Counted from the stretch's first letter, positions 25,310 through 34,923 are shown. The stretch is DNA of 64,000 nt from Enterococcus montenegrensis (GCF_029983095.1 NZ_CP120467.1:248001-312000); one strand, 5' to 3'. Numbers and translations are program-made. Notes: generated by a model not told the origin, from the letters alone.

Positions 25310-26262
25310 TGAGTATTGATTTAATTGCCTCAATTTTAACCCAAACCTTGATTTATTCCGCTCCTTTAATCTTAACTGCATTAGGTGGGGTTTTCTCTGA
25401 ACGCAGCGGGATTGTAAACGTTGGGTTGGAAGGTATTATGGTAATGGGGGCCTTCACCTCTATTGTCTTTAACTTGGAAATGTACGATCAATTTGGCGCA
25501 ATGACACCGTGGCTGGGAATTTTAGTCGGAGGGTTAGCAGGGATTGTCTTTTCATTATTACACGCAGTGGCAACGATTAACTTTCGCGCCGACCATATTA
25601 TCTCTGGTACTGTTATGAACTTAATGGCGCCAGCTTTGGCAGTCTTTTTAGTCAAAGCTATCTATGGTAAAGGACAAACGGATAATATCAGCGGAACACT
25701 TGGTTATTATAGTTTTCCAGTCTTAAAAGACATTCCAGTTATTGGAACAATTTTCTTTAAAGATACGTTTTTACCGGCATATGTTGCCATTTTGATTGCT
25801 GTTTTAGCTTGGTTTATTATTTTTAAAACAAAATTTGGTTTACGTTTGCGTTCAGTGGGTGAACATCCTCAAGCTGCAGATACGCTAGGAATTAACGTGT
25901 ATTTAATGCGTTATTCGGGAGTGTTGATTTCTGGCTTTTTAGGCGGGATGGGGGGCGCGGTTTTTGCGCAATCTATTTCTGGTCGTTTTGCCATTACGAC
26001 AATTGCTGGACAAGGTTTCATTTCCATGGCGGCAATGATCTTTGGAAAATGGAATCCGCTGGGTGCGATGGGAGCGGCGTTATTCTTCGGCTTTGCCCAA
26101 AACATCAGTATTGCCGGTGCTAAATTGCCGATTATTTCATCAATTCCAGATGTCTATTTGCAGGCAGCACCGTATGTTCTAACAATTTTAGTGTTGGTAA
26201 TCTTCTTAGGAAAAGCATCAGGTCCCAAGGCCAACGGTACCAATTATATTAAATCAAAATAG
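25309..26262 (+). CDS. nupC: Nucleoside ABC transporter permease
   Basis: The second permease, 317 residues with about eight membrane segments (LIYSAPLILTALGGVFSERSG, GLEGIMVMGAFTSI, FGLRLRSVGEHPQAADTLGI). The motif ERSGIVNVGLEG and the EHPQAADTLGI cytoplasmic loop are typical of this family. The ATG overlaps the nupB stop by one base (TAATG), with GAAGGAGGG upstream, so translation is coupled. A hairpin follows the stop and ends the transporter unit. Confidence 0.93.
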   Translation: MSIDLIASILTQTLIYSAPLILTALGGVFSERSGIVNVGLEGIMVMGAFTSIVFNLEMYDQFGAMTPWLGILVGGLAGIVFSLLHAVATINFRADHIISGTVMNLMAPALAVFLVKAIYGKGQTDNISGTLGYYSFPVLKDIPVIGTIFFKDTFLPAYVAILIAVLAWFIIFKTKFGLRLRSVGEHPQAADTLGINVYLMRYSGVLISGFLGGMGGAVFAQSISGRFAITTIAGQGFISMAAMIFGKWNPLGAMGAALFFGFAQNISIAGAKLPIISSIPDVYLQAAPYVLTILVLVIFLGKASGPKANGTNYIKSK

Positions 26263-26270
26263 TTTGTTTA

Positions 26271-26316
26271 AGGGTGGGACTAAGGGACATTGTTGCTTTG
26301 TCCTGCTCTTTTTCTA
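26271..26316 (+). terminator. Probable terminator after nupC
   Basis: GGGACA (26284-26289) pairs with TGTCC (26298-26302), extended by the G-rich left side, and the right side ends in CTCTTTTTC. The stem start GGGTGGGAC resembles other hairpins in this window. Confidence 0.5.
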
Positions 26317-26404
26317 TGGATTCAAAAAGTTGTTTATAACTGCCAAATAGGGTGACTTCTAGTAAGATAGAGGTAGCTTAAAATTATAGAAAGTAGGGAA
26401 TAAA

Positions 26405-27571
26405 ATGTTTAAACGTGTACATTTAATCGTCATGGATTCAGTGGGTATCGGTCAAGCGCCGGATGCCGAAAAATTTGGTGATGTTGGAGCAGATACACTA
26501 GGCCACATTGCAAAAGAAGCTGGGTTAACTATCCCGCACTTGGAACAATTAGGTTTAGGGAGCATTCGCCCTCTAACAGGTGTTAAAGATAAAAAAGATC
26601 ATCAAGGTTATGCCACTAAATTAGAAGAAATCTCTGTGGGCAAAGACACAATGACTGGTCACTGGGAAATTATGGGATTAAATATTAAAAAACCATTCCG
26701 CGTTTTCCCAAATGGTTTTCCCGATGAATTATTAAAACAAATTGAAGATTTTTCTGGGCGTAAAGTCGTCTGCAACAAACCTTATTCCGGCACAGAAGTA
26801 ATTAACGACTATGGTGAACACCAAATGAAAACTGGGGATTTAATCGTGTATACTTCTGCAGATCCAGTTTTACAAATTGCAGCCCACGAGGAAATTATTC
26901 CTTTAGAAGAGTTGTATCGTATTTGCCAATTTACTCGCGATATTACAAAAGATGAACCTTATATGATCGGCCGCATTATTGCACGTCCTTATGTAGGTGA
27001 ACCTGGTAATTTTACCCGCACAAGTAATCGTCACGACTACGCCTTAGATCCGTTTGGTAAAACGGTCTTAGATTCATTAAAAGATAACGGCAAAGATGTC
27101 ATTGCTGTGGGTAAAATCAACGATATCTTTAACGGCCAAGGTGTTACAGAAGCAATTCGCACAAAGAGTAATATGGACGGTGTGGATAAATTATTAGAAG
27201 TAATGAAAAAAGACTTTACCGGTTTAAGTTTTACAAACTTGGTAGACTTTGATGCGTTGTATGGTCACCGCCGCGATGTCGTGGGGTATGCACATGCCAT
27301 TGAAGATTTTGATTTGCGGATTCCAGAATTATTGGACAATATGGCCGATGATGATTTGTTGTTAATTACTGCCGATCATGGTAACGATCCAACTTTCCCT
27401 GGTACAGATCATACCCGTGAATATGTGCCATTACTTGCTTATAGCAAAAAAATGACCGGAAAAGGCGCATTGCCACAAGGTTTTTATGCTGATATTTCGG
27501 CAACTATTGCAGAAAACTTTGCTGTACCGGCAACAGAAAACGGCCAAAGCTTCTTAGCTGCTTTAAAATAA
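26405..27571 (+). CDS. deoB: Phosphopentomutase
   Basis: Interconverts (deoxy)ribose-1-phosphate and -5-phosphate, linking the nucleoside phosphorylases to DeoC and the pentose phosphate pathway. The 388-residue alkaline-phosphatase-superfamily enzyme has metal ligands in [15 protein letters not shown] and [19 protein letters not shown], and the phosphorylated Thr in [10 protein letters not shown]. Length is standard. It follows the transporter genes and precedes two purine nucleoside phosphorylases. Confidence 0.97.
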   Translation: MFKRVHLIVMDSVGIGQAPDAEKFGDVGADTLGHIAKEAGLTIPHLEQLGLGSIRPLTGVKDKKDHQGYATKLEEISVGKDTMTGHWEIMGLNIKKPFRVFPNGFPDELLKQIEDFSGRKVVCNKPYSGTEVINDYGEHQMKTGDLIVYTSADPVLQIAAHEEIIPLEELYRICQFTRDITKDEPYMIGRIIARPYVGEPGNFTRTSNRHDYALDPFGKTVLDSLKDNGKDVIAVGKINDIFNGQGVTEAIRTKSNMDGVDKLLEVMKKDFTGLSFTNLVDFDALYGHRRDVVGYAHAIEDFDLRIPELLDNMADDDLLLITADHGNDPTFPGTDHTREYVPLLAYSKKMTGKGALPQGFYADISATIAENFAVPATENGQSFLAALK

Positions 27572-27586
27572 AATTTTTAAGACAAA

Positions 27587-27630
27587 CTGACAGTGGGAAA
27601 TAGTATTATTTTTTGCTGCTGTCAGTATTG
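27587..27630 (+). terminator. Possible terminator between deoB and punA
   Basis: ACTGACAG (27587-27594) is repeated inverted as CTGTCAGT about 20 bases later, followed by the T-rich ATTGCTTTTGTT. It is probably leaky, since punA follows at once with no clear promoter. Confidence 0.4.
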
Positions 27631-27687
27631 CTTTTGTTAAGTTTTAAAACATTACACAACAGGTTAATGCAATCATGGGAGGTCTTT

Positions 27688-28506
27688 ATGACAGAGATTT
27701 TAGCACAATTACAAGAAACGACAGATTTTATCAAAGAACAAGGTGTAAAAGCAGTTGAATTTGGCTTGATTTTAGGTTCTGGCTTAGGAGAATTAGCTGA
27801 AGAAATTCAAAATCCAGTGGTGATTTCCTATAATGAAATTCCTCATTTTCCAATTTCAACAGTCGTGGGACATGCTGGTCAGTTGGTTTATGGCGATTTG
27901 GCAGGAAAAAAAGTTTTAGCGATGCAAGGACGTTTTCATTATTATGAAGGCAACTCGATGCAAACAGTCACTTATCCAGTCCGCGTGATGAAAGCACTTG
28001 GCGCACATTCTGTGGTTGTGACCAATGCGTGTGGTGGTGTGAACGAAACATTTGCACCCGGTGATTTGATGTTAATTACAGATCATATCAATTTCATGGG
28101 GGCAAATCCTTTAGTTGGTCCTAATGAAGAAAGTATGGGACCGCGATTCCCAGATATGAGCCAAGCCTATAGCATAGAATATATGACAGTGGCAAAAGAA
28201 GTCGCAAAAGCGGCGGGCTTACATTTAAAAGAGGGTGTTTACATGGGCTTTTCTGGTCCAACTTATGAAACACCAGCTGAAATTCGGTTTGCTCGCACAA
28301 TTGGCGCAGATGCAGTCGGAATGTCAACCGTGCCAGAAGTTATCGTAGCGGCTCATAGTGGCTTAAAAGTATTAGGTATTTCTTGTATCACTAATTTAGC
28401 TGCGGGCATGCAAAAAAATCTAAACCATGCAGAAGTGGTGGAAACAACAGAGCGTGTGAAGGCAGAATTTAAAGCGTTAGTGAAAGAAACACTAGCAAAA
28501 TTATAA
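27688..28506 (+). CDS. punA: Purine-nucleoside phosphorylase, class II trimeric
   Basis: Phosphorolyses guanosine and inosine types. The 272-residue protein has GLILGSGLGELAEEI with the phosphate-binding loop, GRFHYYEGN, the conserved VTNACGGVN and the substrate loop GPTYETPAEIR. I start at ATG 27688, which follows GGGAGG; the frame is open upstream to 27613, but that stretch is hydrophobic noise and includes the right arm of an inverted repeat. The length then equals that of other PunA proteins. Confidence 0.95.
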   Translation: MTEILAQLQETTDFIKEQGVKAVEFGLILGSGLGELAEEIQNPVVISYNEIPHFPISTVVGHAGQLVYGDLAGKKVLAMQGRFHYYEGNSMQTVTYPVRVMKALGAHSVVVTNACGGVNETFAPGDLMLITDHINFMGANPLVGPNEESMGPRFPDMSQAYSIEYMTVAKEVAKAAGLHLKEGVYMGFSGPTYETPAEIRFARTIGADAVGMSTVPEVIVAAHSGLKVLGISCITNLAAGMQKNLNHAEVVETTERVKAEFKALVKETLAKL

Positions 28507-28572
28507 AAAAACTGTCAGAATAATTTTAGCAATAAATAATTATCACCAACGAAAAAGGAAAGGAAGTTATTC

Positions 28573-29280
28573 ATGAGCGTTCATATTGAAGCACAGACCG
28601 GTGAAATCGCCGATAAAATTTTATTACCAGGAGATCCATTACGGGCAAAATATATTGCCGAAACTTTTTTAGAAGACCCGATTTGTTACAATAACGTGCG
28701 GGGAATGTTAGGTTATACCGGTATTTATAAAGGTGAGCGGGTATCCGTGCAAGGAACTGGCATGGGGATGCCTTCTGCTAGTATTTATGCCCATGAGTTG
28801 ATTAACTCCTATGGTGTCAAAAAATTAATTCGCGTTGGGACTTGTGGTGCGCTATCAGAAGATGTGCATGTGCGGGATTTGATTATTGCCCAAGCGGCTA
28901 CGACTAGCTCCTCAATTGTGCAAAAGAATTTTCAATCTTTCCATTATGCACCAATCGCTGATTTTGAATTATTGAAAAATTCTTATGATATTGCAAAAGC
29001 AAAAGGTTTTACCACCCATGTTGGGAATATTTTATCAGAAGATACATTTTATAAAGATGATTTGGCTGAAACTTTTGCTTTAGCTGATGTAGGGATTTTA
29101 GGCGTGGAAATGGAAGCAGCTGCTCTTTATTATCTAGCAGCGAAATTTCACGTGCAAGCACTTGCTATTTGTACAGTTAGTGATCATATGATTACCGGTG
29201 AAGAAACCACCGCAGAAGAACGTCAAATCACATTTAACGATATGATTGAAGTTGGTTTGGAAACGGCAATTAAAGAATAA
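28573..29280 (+). CDS. deoD: Purine-nucleoside phosphorylase, DeoD type
   Basis: A 235-residue class I hexameric enzyme that handles adenosine and other 6-aminopurine nucleosides. Motifs: [19 protein letters not shown] at the start, RVGTCGAL (phosphate binding), and [10 protein letters not shown] and CTVSDHM in the purine site, with the family Asp in SDH. It complements PunA, so the cell can use both purine classes. RBS AAAGGAAAGG. It is the last gene of the nucleoside region and is followed by a long nested hairpin. Confidence 0.96.
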   Translation: MSVHIEAQTGEIADKILLPGDPLRAKYIAETFLEDPICYNNVRGMLGYTGIYKGERVSVQGTGMGMPSASIYAHELINSYGVKKLIRVGTCGALSEDVHVRDLIIAQAATTSSSIVQKNFQSFHYAPIADFELLKNSYDIAKAKGFTTHVGNILSEDTFYKDDLAETFALADVGILGVEMEAAALYYLAAKFHVQALAICTVSDHMITGEETTAEERQITFNDMIEVGLETAIKE

Positions 29281-29283
29281 GTC

Positions 29284-29395
29284 AAAAGAGGCTAGTTTGA
29301 AAAAGATGAATTGTAACGACCTTAAAAAGTTAGAGGAAAAAATCTAATCTTCTAAGGTTGTCAAAAAATTGTCTTTCAAGCAGCCTCTTTTTCTT
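29284..29395 (+). terminator. Long nested stem-loop after deoD
   Basis: AAAAGAGGCT (29284-29293) pairs with AGCCTCTTTT (29382-29391), TTGAAA with TTTCAA, ACGACCTTA (29316-29324) with TAAGGTTGT (29353-29361) and TTAGA (29330-29334) with TCTAA (29343-29347). The fold is about 110 nt and ends in a T tract. It is long for a terminator and could be a structured RNA. Confidence 0.55.
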
Positions 29396-29484
29396 GTGTA
29401 ATGCAAGATTTAAGATACCGCTTTCTTTTATAGTAGCTTAGGGGTAAAGTAAGAATGTAGATTAATTTCAAAGGAGTGACAAGT

Positions 29485-30669
29485 ATGAATAATTTTACTT
29501 TTAATGTTGCAACAGATATCCGCTTTGGTAAAGATCGGTTGCATGAATTGACCGCAGTGATAGAAAATTTTGGCCAAAGGGTATTACTTGTATATGGTGG
29601 TGGCAGTATTAAGAAAAACGGTTTGTATGACCGTGTCTTAAAGGAACTGGCGGACTTTAAAATTGTTGAACTGGCAGGAGTAGAACCAAATCCGCGCATT
29701 GAAACTGTGGCAAGAGGCGCAAAATTATGTGCTGAAAATGAAATTGACGTGATTTTAGCAGTAGGTGGCGGGTCGACAATTGATTGTGCCAAAGCCGTCG
29801 CAGCTGTCCATGGTAGTCCTGATGAAGAGCCATGGGCGGTAATTGAAAAAAGAAATTACGCTGGAGCTGCATTACCAATCGTCACGATTTTGACGTTGGC
29901 CGCAACTGGTAGCGAGATGAACCGCGGTGCTGTGATTACCAATTGGCAGACCAACCAAAAATTAGGGATGGGAGGAGAAAATTTATTACCTAAAGTCTCC
30001 TTTTTAGATCCGCAAAATACGTTTAGTGTAGGGAAATACCAAACCGCAGCCGGTTCAGCAGATATTATGAGCCACTTATTTGAAAACTACTTTAATACAA
30101 CGCCTGCAACAGACGTGCAAGACGGTATCAGTGAAGGTTTGATGCGGACAGTAACGAAAAATTGCCCAATTGCTTTAGCTACTCCAACAGACTATGATGC
30201 ACGGGCAAATCTGATGTGGGCCAGCACCTTGGCATTAAACGGCTTAACTGGTAGTGGGAAAGGCGGTAGTTGGTCCTGTCATGCAATGGAACATGAATTG
30301 AGTGCCTTTTATGACATTACCCATGGAATTGGGCTAGCCATTTTAACTCCCCGTTGGATGCATCATGTGTTAAATGAAGAGACTGCAGTGAAGTTTGCCC
30401 AATATGGCCGCAATGTTTGGCAAATTAATGAAACGGTACCGATGATGGCAGCCCGCATGGCGATTCAAAAAACATATGATTATTTCAAAGCCTGTGGCAT
30501 TCCGATGACATTGCCAGAAGTTGGTATTGAAGATGATCGCAAATTTGAAGTGATGGCCAAGCAAGCAGTGGCTTATAGCAAAATTGCAACCGATGCTTTT
30601 GTACCCTTACAAGTGGAAGATGTTGTGAAAATTTACCAAGACAGTTTGGTTGAACAAAACTATTTATAA
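29485..30669 (+). CDS. Iron-containing alcohol dehydrogenase (butanol dehydrogenase type)
   Basis: A 394-residue group III alcohol dehydrogenase, close to the YugJ/BdhA type that reduces aldehydes with NADPH. The nucleotide motif is LAVGGGSTIDCAKAV. Iron ligands are visible as Asp and His in SADIMSHLFENYF and the His residues in MEHELSAFYDITHGIGLA. I start at ATG 29485, nine bases after AAAGGAG; a GTG at 29476 lies too close to it. It could handle acetaldehyde released by DeoC, but this is only suggested by proximity. Confidence 0.88.
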   Translation: MNNFTFNVATDIRFGKDRLHELTAVIENFGQRVLLVYGGGSIKKNGLYDRVLKELADFKIVELAGVEPNPRIETVARGAKLCAENEIDVILAVGGGSTIDCAKAVAAVHGSPDEEPWAVIEKRNYAGAALPIVTILTLAATGSEMNRGAVITNWQTNQKLGMGGENLLPKVSFLDPQNTFSVGKYQTAAGSADIMSHLFENYFNTTPATDVQDGISEGLMRTVTKNCPIALATPTDYDARANLMWASTLALNGLTGSGKGGSWSCHAMEHELSAFYDITHGIGLAILTPRWMHHVLNEETAVKFAQYGRNVWQINETVPMMAARMAIQKTYDYFKACGIPMTLPEVGIEDDRKFEVMAKQAVAYSKIATDAFVPLQVEDVVKIYQDSLVEQNYL

Positions 30670-30685
30670 AAGGAGCTGTTGTGAA

Positions 30686-30916
30686 ATGTTAAAAGAGCAA
30701 GAGCTGTTTTTACAGTTCATTAAAGAGCGGGTAGTTGCAGGTCAAGAAGAACCAGCAACAGAAATTTTAGTAGCGGCTTTTGCCAAATTAGCAACCGATG
30801 AGTTTACGGTAAAAGAGTTTGCTGCTGTCAGTGAAAAATTAGTTCCGCTGATTGCACCGCAGTACCAACCAGAAGTACAAGCAGCAATGGCCCGTTTTGC
30901 TAAAATGCTAAAGTGA
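30686..30916 (+). CDS. Small protein of unknown function (76 aa)
   Basis: ATG 30686, behind AAAGGAG (30669-30675), opens a 76-residue protein beginning MLKEQELFLQFIKERVVAG. It is helical, rich in Ala and Glu, and has neither signal nor membrane segment. It begins 17 bases after the alcohol dehydrogenase stop, so both should be on one mRNA. No family is recognised. A weak hairpin follows. Confidence 0.6.
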   Translation: MLKEQELFLQFIKERVVAGQEEPATEILVAAFAKLATDEFTVKEFAAVSEKLVPLIAPQYQPEVQAAMARFAKMLK

Positions 30917-30937
30917 TTTTGAAAAGTAGAATAGACA

Positions 30938-31000
30938 GCTGGCATTACTGCGCATTTTGTCCTAACAAGTAAGTGAAAAAAGCGATGTCAGCAGTATTTA
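30938..31000 (+). terminator. Probable terminator after the alcohol dehydrogenase operon
   Basis: GCTGGCAT (30938-30945) pairs with ATGTCAGC (30985-30992), and CGCATTTT inside pairs with AAAAAGCG. It is followed by AGTATTTATTTT. Confidence 0.45.
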
Positions 31001-31078
31001 TTTTAAGAAATAAGCTAAAAATAAAAATTGCAGGTTGGGTACCTGTCTGATTGGTATTTAAAAATACCAGTTATCTGC

Positions 31079-31130
31079 AAAAAAAGAGGCTGCAACAAAA
31101 GTACCGATGCACTTTTGTTGCAGCCTCTTT
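31079..31130 (-). terminator. Terminator of gpmA
   Basis: AAAGAGGCTGCAACAAAAGT (31083-31102) pairs perfectly over 20 bases with 31111-31130. On the minus strand it follows gpmA and ends in a run of T (A residues 31079-31085). Confidence 0.9.
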
Positions 31131-31141
31131 ATATAAATGGC

Positions 31142-31828
31142 TTATAAGTAGTATTTTTTAGCTACTGATAAATCGTCGTTTAATTCATAAACTAAAGGTT
31201 GGCCAGTTGGAATTTCAAGATCCATGATATCATCATCAGAGATGCCTTCAATGTGTTTAGCCAAAGCGCGTAATGAGTTGCCGTGTGCAGCTACTAAGAC
31301 AGTTTTGTCGTCTTTTAATGCTGGCGCGATTTCATCTTGCCAGAATGGTAAAGCACGTTCTAAAGTAACTTTTAAGTTTTCTCCACCAGGAACGTCCCGT
31401 GGATCTAACATAGCGTAACGACGGTCATTTGCTGCAGAACCAGGATCTGTTGCATCCAATAATGGAGGTAATGTGTCGTATGAACGACGCCAGATGTGAA
31501 CTTGTTCGTCACCGTATTTTTCAGCGGTTTCTTTTTTGTTCAAACCTTGTAATGCACCGTAATGACGTTCGTTTAAGCGCCATGATTTAACTTGTGGCAC
31601 CCATAATTGGTCAGATTCTTCTAAGATATAGTTACAAGTTTTGATAGCGCGTTTTAATACAGAAGTATAAGCGATATCGAATTCGATGCCGGCTTCTTTA
31701 ATTTTGCGGCCGCCTTCTTTTGCTTCTTCAACACCTTCTGGAGCTAGGTCTACGTCAACCCAACCAGTAAATTGGTTCAATGCATTCCATTCGCTCAAAC
31801 CGTGACGAGAAAATACTAATTTTGGCAT
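31142..31828 (-). CDS. gpmA: 2,3-bisphosphoglycerate-dependent phosphoglycerate mutase
   Basis: Interconverts 3- and 2-phosphoglycerate in glycolysis. The 228-residue protein has the phosphohistidine motif [10 protein letters not shown] (the family usually has E or Q where L stands), [24 protein letters not shown], the second catalytic His in [11 protein letters not shown], and the GQPLVYEL end. RBS is AAAGGAG. It is monocistronic, with its own terminator. Confidence 0.96.
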   Translation of the reverse strand: MPKLVFSRHGLSEWNALNQFTGWVDVDLAPEGVEEAKEGGRKIKEAGIEFDIAYTSVLKRAIKTCNYILEESDQLWVPQVKSWRLNERHYGALQGLNKKETAEKYGDEQVHIWRRSYDTLPPLLDATDPGSAANDRRYAMLDPRDVPGGENLKVTLERALPFWQDEIAPALKDDKTVLVAAHGNSLRALAKHIEGISDDDIMDLEIPTGQPLVYELNDDLSVAKKYYL

Positions 31829-31910
31829 GAATAACTCTCCTTTGTCATTTGGTTTCTGAAATTTTCAATTCCTTCCACATTGTACACTGTTTTAGTGCAT
31901 TTTGCCACTA

Positions 31911-31958
31911 AAAAAAGGCACAGCACCTTGCTCTTTTGAAAAAGACAAGTCGCTGTGC
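31911..31958 (-). terminator. Terminator of the serine recombinase gene
   Basis: GCACAGC (31918-31924) pairs with GCTGTGC (31952-31958), with further pairing CTTG/CAAG and TCTTTT/AAAAGA inside. On the minus strand the stem ends in seven T residues (31911-31917). Confidence 0.8.
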
Positions 31959-31964
31959 AGCAAT

Positions 31965-32549
31965 TTAATTCGTAATTTTTTCCAATTCTTCAGGGGCTAA
32001 ATTAATGTATTTATAGCAGGTTCCCACTGATACACCACACTTAGAAGAAATGAATTGAATTGTTTCTTTTTTATCGTAATAAAGCTGGCGAATTTTTTTC
32101 ACCGTTTTCCCATCGATTTTGGGACGACCGCCAATTTTACCTTTTTGGCGGGCTTTGTTTAGACCGACAAGGGTACGCTCTTTAATCAGCGCACATTCCA
32201 TTTGTGCTAAGCCTTCCATTAAATTGAAGTAGATGTCACCCATCTGGCTTCTGGTATCAATGCTTTCAGTCAAACTGACTAAATGCAAGTTGCGATTTTT
32301 AAATAAGCTGGTTAATTCGGTCAGTTGACGCGTAGAACGGCCCAAACGGTGCAAGTCGCTTACGACTAAGGCGTCACCTGGTTGCATTTGTGCAATCACA
32401 GTATCTAAATCGGCGTGATTTTCCTCGTGGTATTTTTGTTCAAAAGTATCTAAAAATACTGGGCCACAGCCATATTCCGTCAAAGACTTCACTTGGGAAT
32501 CTAAATCATTGTCGTTGATTGTGGTGCGGGCATAGCCAAAAATTGTCAT
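31965..32549 (-). CDS. Serine recombinase (resolvase/invertase-like), catalytic Ser replaced by Thr
   Basis: A 194-residue protein with a resolvase catalytic domain (1-130) and a C-terminal helix-turn-helix (about 145-185, with RPKIDGKTVKKIRQLYYDKKE). The conserved arginines are in VVSDLHRLGRSTRQL, and MEGLAQMECALIKERT matches the E-helix region. The N-terminal motif reads GYARTTIND, where active family members have YARVST; the nucleophilic Ser position is Thr. It is isolated between gpmA and rpiA with no transposon ends seen. It may be a domesticated DNA-binding protein. Confidence 0.85.
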   Translation of the reverse strand: MTIFGYARTTINDNDLDSQVKSLTEYGCGPVFLDTFEQKYHEENHADLDTVIAQMQPGDALVVSDLHRLGRSTRQLTELTSLFKNRNLHLVSLTESIDTRSQMGDIYFNLMEGLAQMECALIKERTLVGLNKARQKGKIGGRPKIDGKTVKKIRQLYYDKKETIQFISSKCGVSVGTCYKYINLAPEELEKITN

Positions 32550-32728
32550 GATAAATCCTCACAGTCTTCATTTTCATTAAGAAAAATGTAGCATAAACTC
32601 CGTCAAAATGGTACCGTTTCTTGCAAAAAAACGCAAAAAAGCTTCTGAGAAGAGGAAAGTTCAAAAGTAGATCTTTATAAGGTAAAAGCTTTTTTTAATA
32701 GTTACATGTTTTTTTGTTTGGTCAAAAA

Positions 32729-32768
32729 AAGGTTGGGATAAACATTACCTGTCGTTTATCCCAACCTT
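32729..32768 (-). terminator. Terminator of rpiA
   Basis: AAGGTTGGGATAAAC (32729-32743) pairs perfectly with GTTTATCCCAACCTT (32754-32768). A residues 32724-32730 give the T tract on the minus strand, 12 bases after the rpiA stop. Confidence 0.88.
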
Positions 32769-32779
32769 GAAATGTTTAA

Positions 32780-33463
32780 TTAAGAAAAAGCGGGGTTGTG
32801 TAACGTTTTAGGGCCGTCTTTTTCACCGACAATTACCAACTGCGTCATATCTAAAAACAAGCCATGTTCCACTACACCAGTCATGTGGATTAATTCTTCA
32901 GCCAGTGCGTGAGGATCGGCGATTGTCTCTAAATGCAAATCAATAATATAATTGCCGCTATCCGTGTGCAAAAACTCGCCATCGCTCGTTTTACGGAAAG
33001 TGGGGTTGTAGCCTTGTTTGGCTAAAATGTTGAAAATTTGTTGGCTGCCAAAAGGAATCACTTCAACTGGTAGGGGAAACTTACCCAATTTTTCGACCAT
33101 TTTAGAGCTGTCAACAATCCAAATCACTTTATCAGAATACGTGGCAACGATTTTTTCATATAAGAGAGCGGCACCGCCACCTTTAATTCCTAAAAAATTA
33201 GGATCAACTTCATCGGCACCGTCAATGGTAATATCAATGTGATCGACTTCATCAATTGAGGCCAATGGAATCCCTAGTTCTCTGGCTTGAATTAAAGTTT
33301 GGGTAGAAGTGGTCACACCGGTAATTTGTAAATTCTCTTCTTTAATCATCCGACCCACTTCTGCCACCATGTGATAAGCAGTTGAACCCGTTCCAAGTCC
33401 GACTGTCATACCGCTTTTAATATGCTTGCAGGCTTCTTTGCCAACCATTTCTTTTAAGTCCAT
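32780..33463 (-). CDS. rpiA: Ribose-5-phosphate isomerase A
   Basis: Interconverts ribose-5-phosphate and ribulose-5-phosphate, feeding ribose from nucleosides into the pentose phosphate pathway. The 227-residue protein shows [13 protein letters not shown], the catalytic DGADEVDPN loop and [15 protein letters not shown] with the catalytic Lys. RBS is AAAGGGG. It is transcribed away from the str operon, with its own terminator. The 238 bases between its start and the str promoter hold no gene; a minus-strand promoter must lie there. Confidence 0.96.
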   Translation of the reverse strand: MDLKEMVGKEACKHIKSGMTVGLGTGSTAYHMVAEVGRMIKEENLQITGVTTSTQTLIQARELGIPLASIDEVDHIDITIDGADEVDPNFLGIKGGGAALLYEKIVATYSDKVIWIVDSSKMVEKLGKFPLPVEVIPFGSQQIFNILAKQGYNPTFRKTSDGEFLHTDSGNYIIDLHLETIADPHALAEELIHMTGVVEHGLFLDMTQLVIVGEKDGPKTLHNPAFS

Positions 33464-33701
33464 CGTAATTTTTACCCCTTTACAAACTAATTTGACTTCA
33501 TTTTAAAGCTTTTTTACGGGAAATGATAGCTTTCTGGCGTTTCTTTTACGGTTAAAAAAACTATAAAGCAACTTTATTCAAAATGGGCTTCATAAAAAAT
33601 TTTACTTCTATAAGATAAATACAAAGAAGGCGTCATGGGAATGAGAAAAATCGGCTGCTTAAAAATTTTTCAAGAAGTTTGCAAAAGCTTTGCGTTTTTT
33701 A

Positions 33702-33730
33702 TTGACACCTATTTTCAATCATGCTATTCT
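33702..33730 (+). promoter_or_regulatory. Promoter of the str operon
   Basis: Perfect TTGACA (33702-33707) and TATTCT (33725-33730) with a 17-base spacer. A leader of about 155 bases follows before rpsL. I see no clear terminator-type attenuator in it. Confidence 0.8.
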
Positions 33731-33894
33731 AACAAAGGTGCTTTGTCTACAGGTCTCTTAAAACAGACGTGCTGACTGTAAGAAAAGTACAACTGACGAT
33801 TATGCACAAGGCTGCATTATTTTTTATCGCTGAAAAAGAACCACCTGGATGTGTGGAGCTAGAAAGGCGAATCAAGGAAGGAGGAAAACAAGGG

Positions 33895-34308
33895 ATGCCT
33901 ACAATTAACCAATTAGTACGTAAACCTCGTAAATCCAAGGTTGAAAAATCAAATTCACCAGCATTGAACAAAGGATATAACAGTTTCAAAAAAGCTCAAA
34001 CGAATGTGAACTCTCCGCAAAAACGTGGGGTTGCCACTCGTGTGGGTACAATGACACCGAAAAAACCGAACTCAGCTTTGCGTAAATATGCCCGTGTTCG
34101 TTTGTCTAACTTGATCGAAGTAACAGCTTATATCCCAGGTATCGGCCATAACTTACAAGAACACAGCGTTGTTTTATTACGTGGTGGACGTGTAAAAGAC
34201 TTACCAGGGGTACGTTACCATATCGTTCGTGGTGCATTAGATACAGCTGGCGTTAACGACCGTAAACAATCTCGTTCTAAATACGGTACAAAACGTCCTA
34301 AAGCTTAA
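33895..34308 (+). CDS. rpsL: 30S ribosomal protein S12
   Basis: The 137-residue decoding-centre protein begins [16 protein letters not shown] 33895 follows GGAAGGAGG; an in-frame extension to 33769 is not conserved-looking and lies in the leader. KKPNSALRK and [12 protein letters not shown] carry Lys at the positions whose mutation gives streptomycin resistance, so the sequence is wild type there. First gene of the str operon. Confidence 0.98.
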   Translation: MPTINQLVRKPRKSKVEKSNSPALNKGYNSFKKAQTNVNSPQKRGVATRVGTMTPKKPNSALRKYARVRLSNLIEVTAYIPGIGHNLQEHSVVLLRGGRVKDLPGVRYHIVRGALDTAGVNDRKQSRSKYGTKRPKA

Positions 34309-34371
34309 TCTAGTTTACAGACTATTATATAGAACACAATACAAAATGACTACGTAAAGGAGGAGTTACGG

Positions 34372-34842
34372 ATGCCTCGTAAAGGTCCAGTTGCAAAACG
34401 CGATGTTTTACCAGATCCTATGTATAACTCAAAATTAGTAACCCGTTTGATTAACCGTGTTATGGTTGATGGCAAACGCGGGATTGCTGCAAATATTATC
34501 TATAATGCTTTTGACATTATTAAAGAATCTACTGGTAACGATCCATTAGAAGTCTTTGAACAAGCAATGAAAAATATCATGCCTGTCTTAGAAGTTAAAG
34601 CTCGCCGTGTCGGTGGTTCTAACTACCAAGTCCCAGTTGAAGTTCGTCCTGAACGTCGTACAACTTTAGGCTTACGTTGGGTTGTTAACTACGCACGTTT
34701 GCGTGGAGAACACACAATGGAAGAACGTCTTGCAAAAGAAATCATGGATGCAGCAAACAACACTGGTGCTTCTGTGAAAAAACGCGAAGACACACACAAA
34801 ATGGCCGAAGCCAACCGTGCTTTTGCCCACTATCGTTGGTAA
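34372..34842 (+). CDS. rpsG: 30S ribosomal protein S7
   Basis: A 156-residue protein that starts assembly of the 30S head by binding the 3' domain of 16S r[19 protein letters not shown] and [18 protein letters not shown] are typical. It follows rpsL by 63 bases with AAAGGAGGAG. In many bacteria S7 represses its own operon. Two hairpins lie between it and fusA. Confidence 0.98.
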   Translation: MPRKGPVAKRDVLPDPMYNSKLVTRLINRVMVDGKRGIAANIIYNAFDIIKESTGNDPLEVFEQAMKNIMPVLEVKARRVGGSNYQVPVEVRPERRTTLGLRWVVNYARLRGEHTMEERLAKEIMDAANNTGASVKKREDTHKMAEANRAFAHYRW

Positions 34843-34844
34843 GA

Positions 34845-34923
34845 TCTTTTTTGCTCTTGCAAAAAAGACAATTCGATTGTTACACCAAGTAAGCGGGCAA
34901 AAGATTTCTTTTGCCGCTTTTTA
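34845..34923 (+). terminator. Two hairpins between rpsG and fusA, possible attenuator
   Basis: TCTTTTTTGC (34845-34854) pairs with GCAAAAAAGA (34859-34868). Then AAGCGGGCAAAAG (34891-34903) pairs with CTTTTGCCGCTT (34908-34919) and runs into T residues. The second looks like a real intrinsic terminator inside the operon, so fusA may be partly uncoupled from rpsL-rpsG. Confidence 0.6.

Noticed and set aside
27613-27687. Longer PunA starting at 27613
   Set aside because: The extra residues are hydrophobic and unlike PunA. The ATG at 27688 has GGGAGG, and the region upstream includes the right arm of an inverted repeat.
33769-33894. Longer S12 protein
   Set aside because: S12 begins [10 protein letters not shown], which is at 33895 behind GGAAGGAGG; the upstream frame is untranslated leader.
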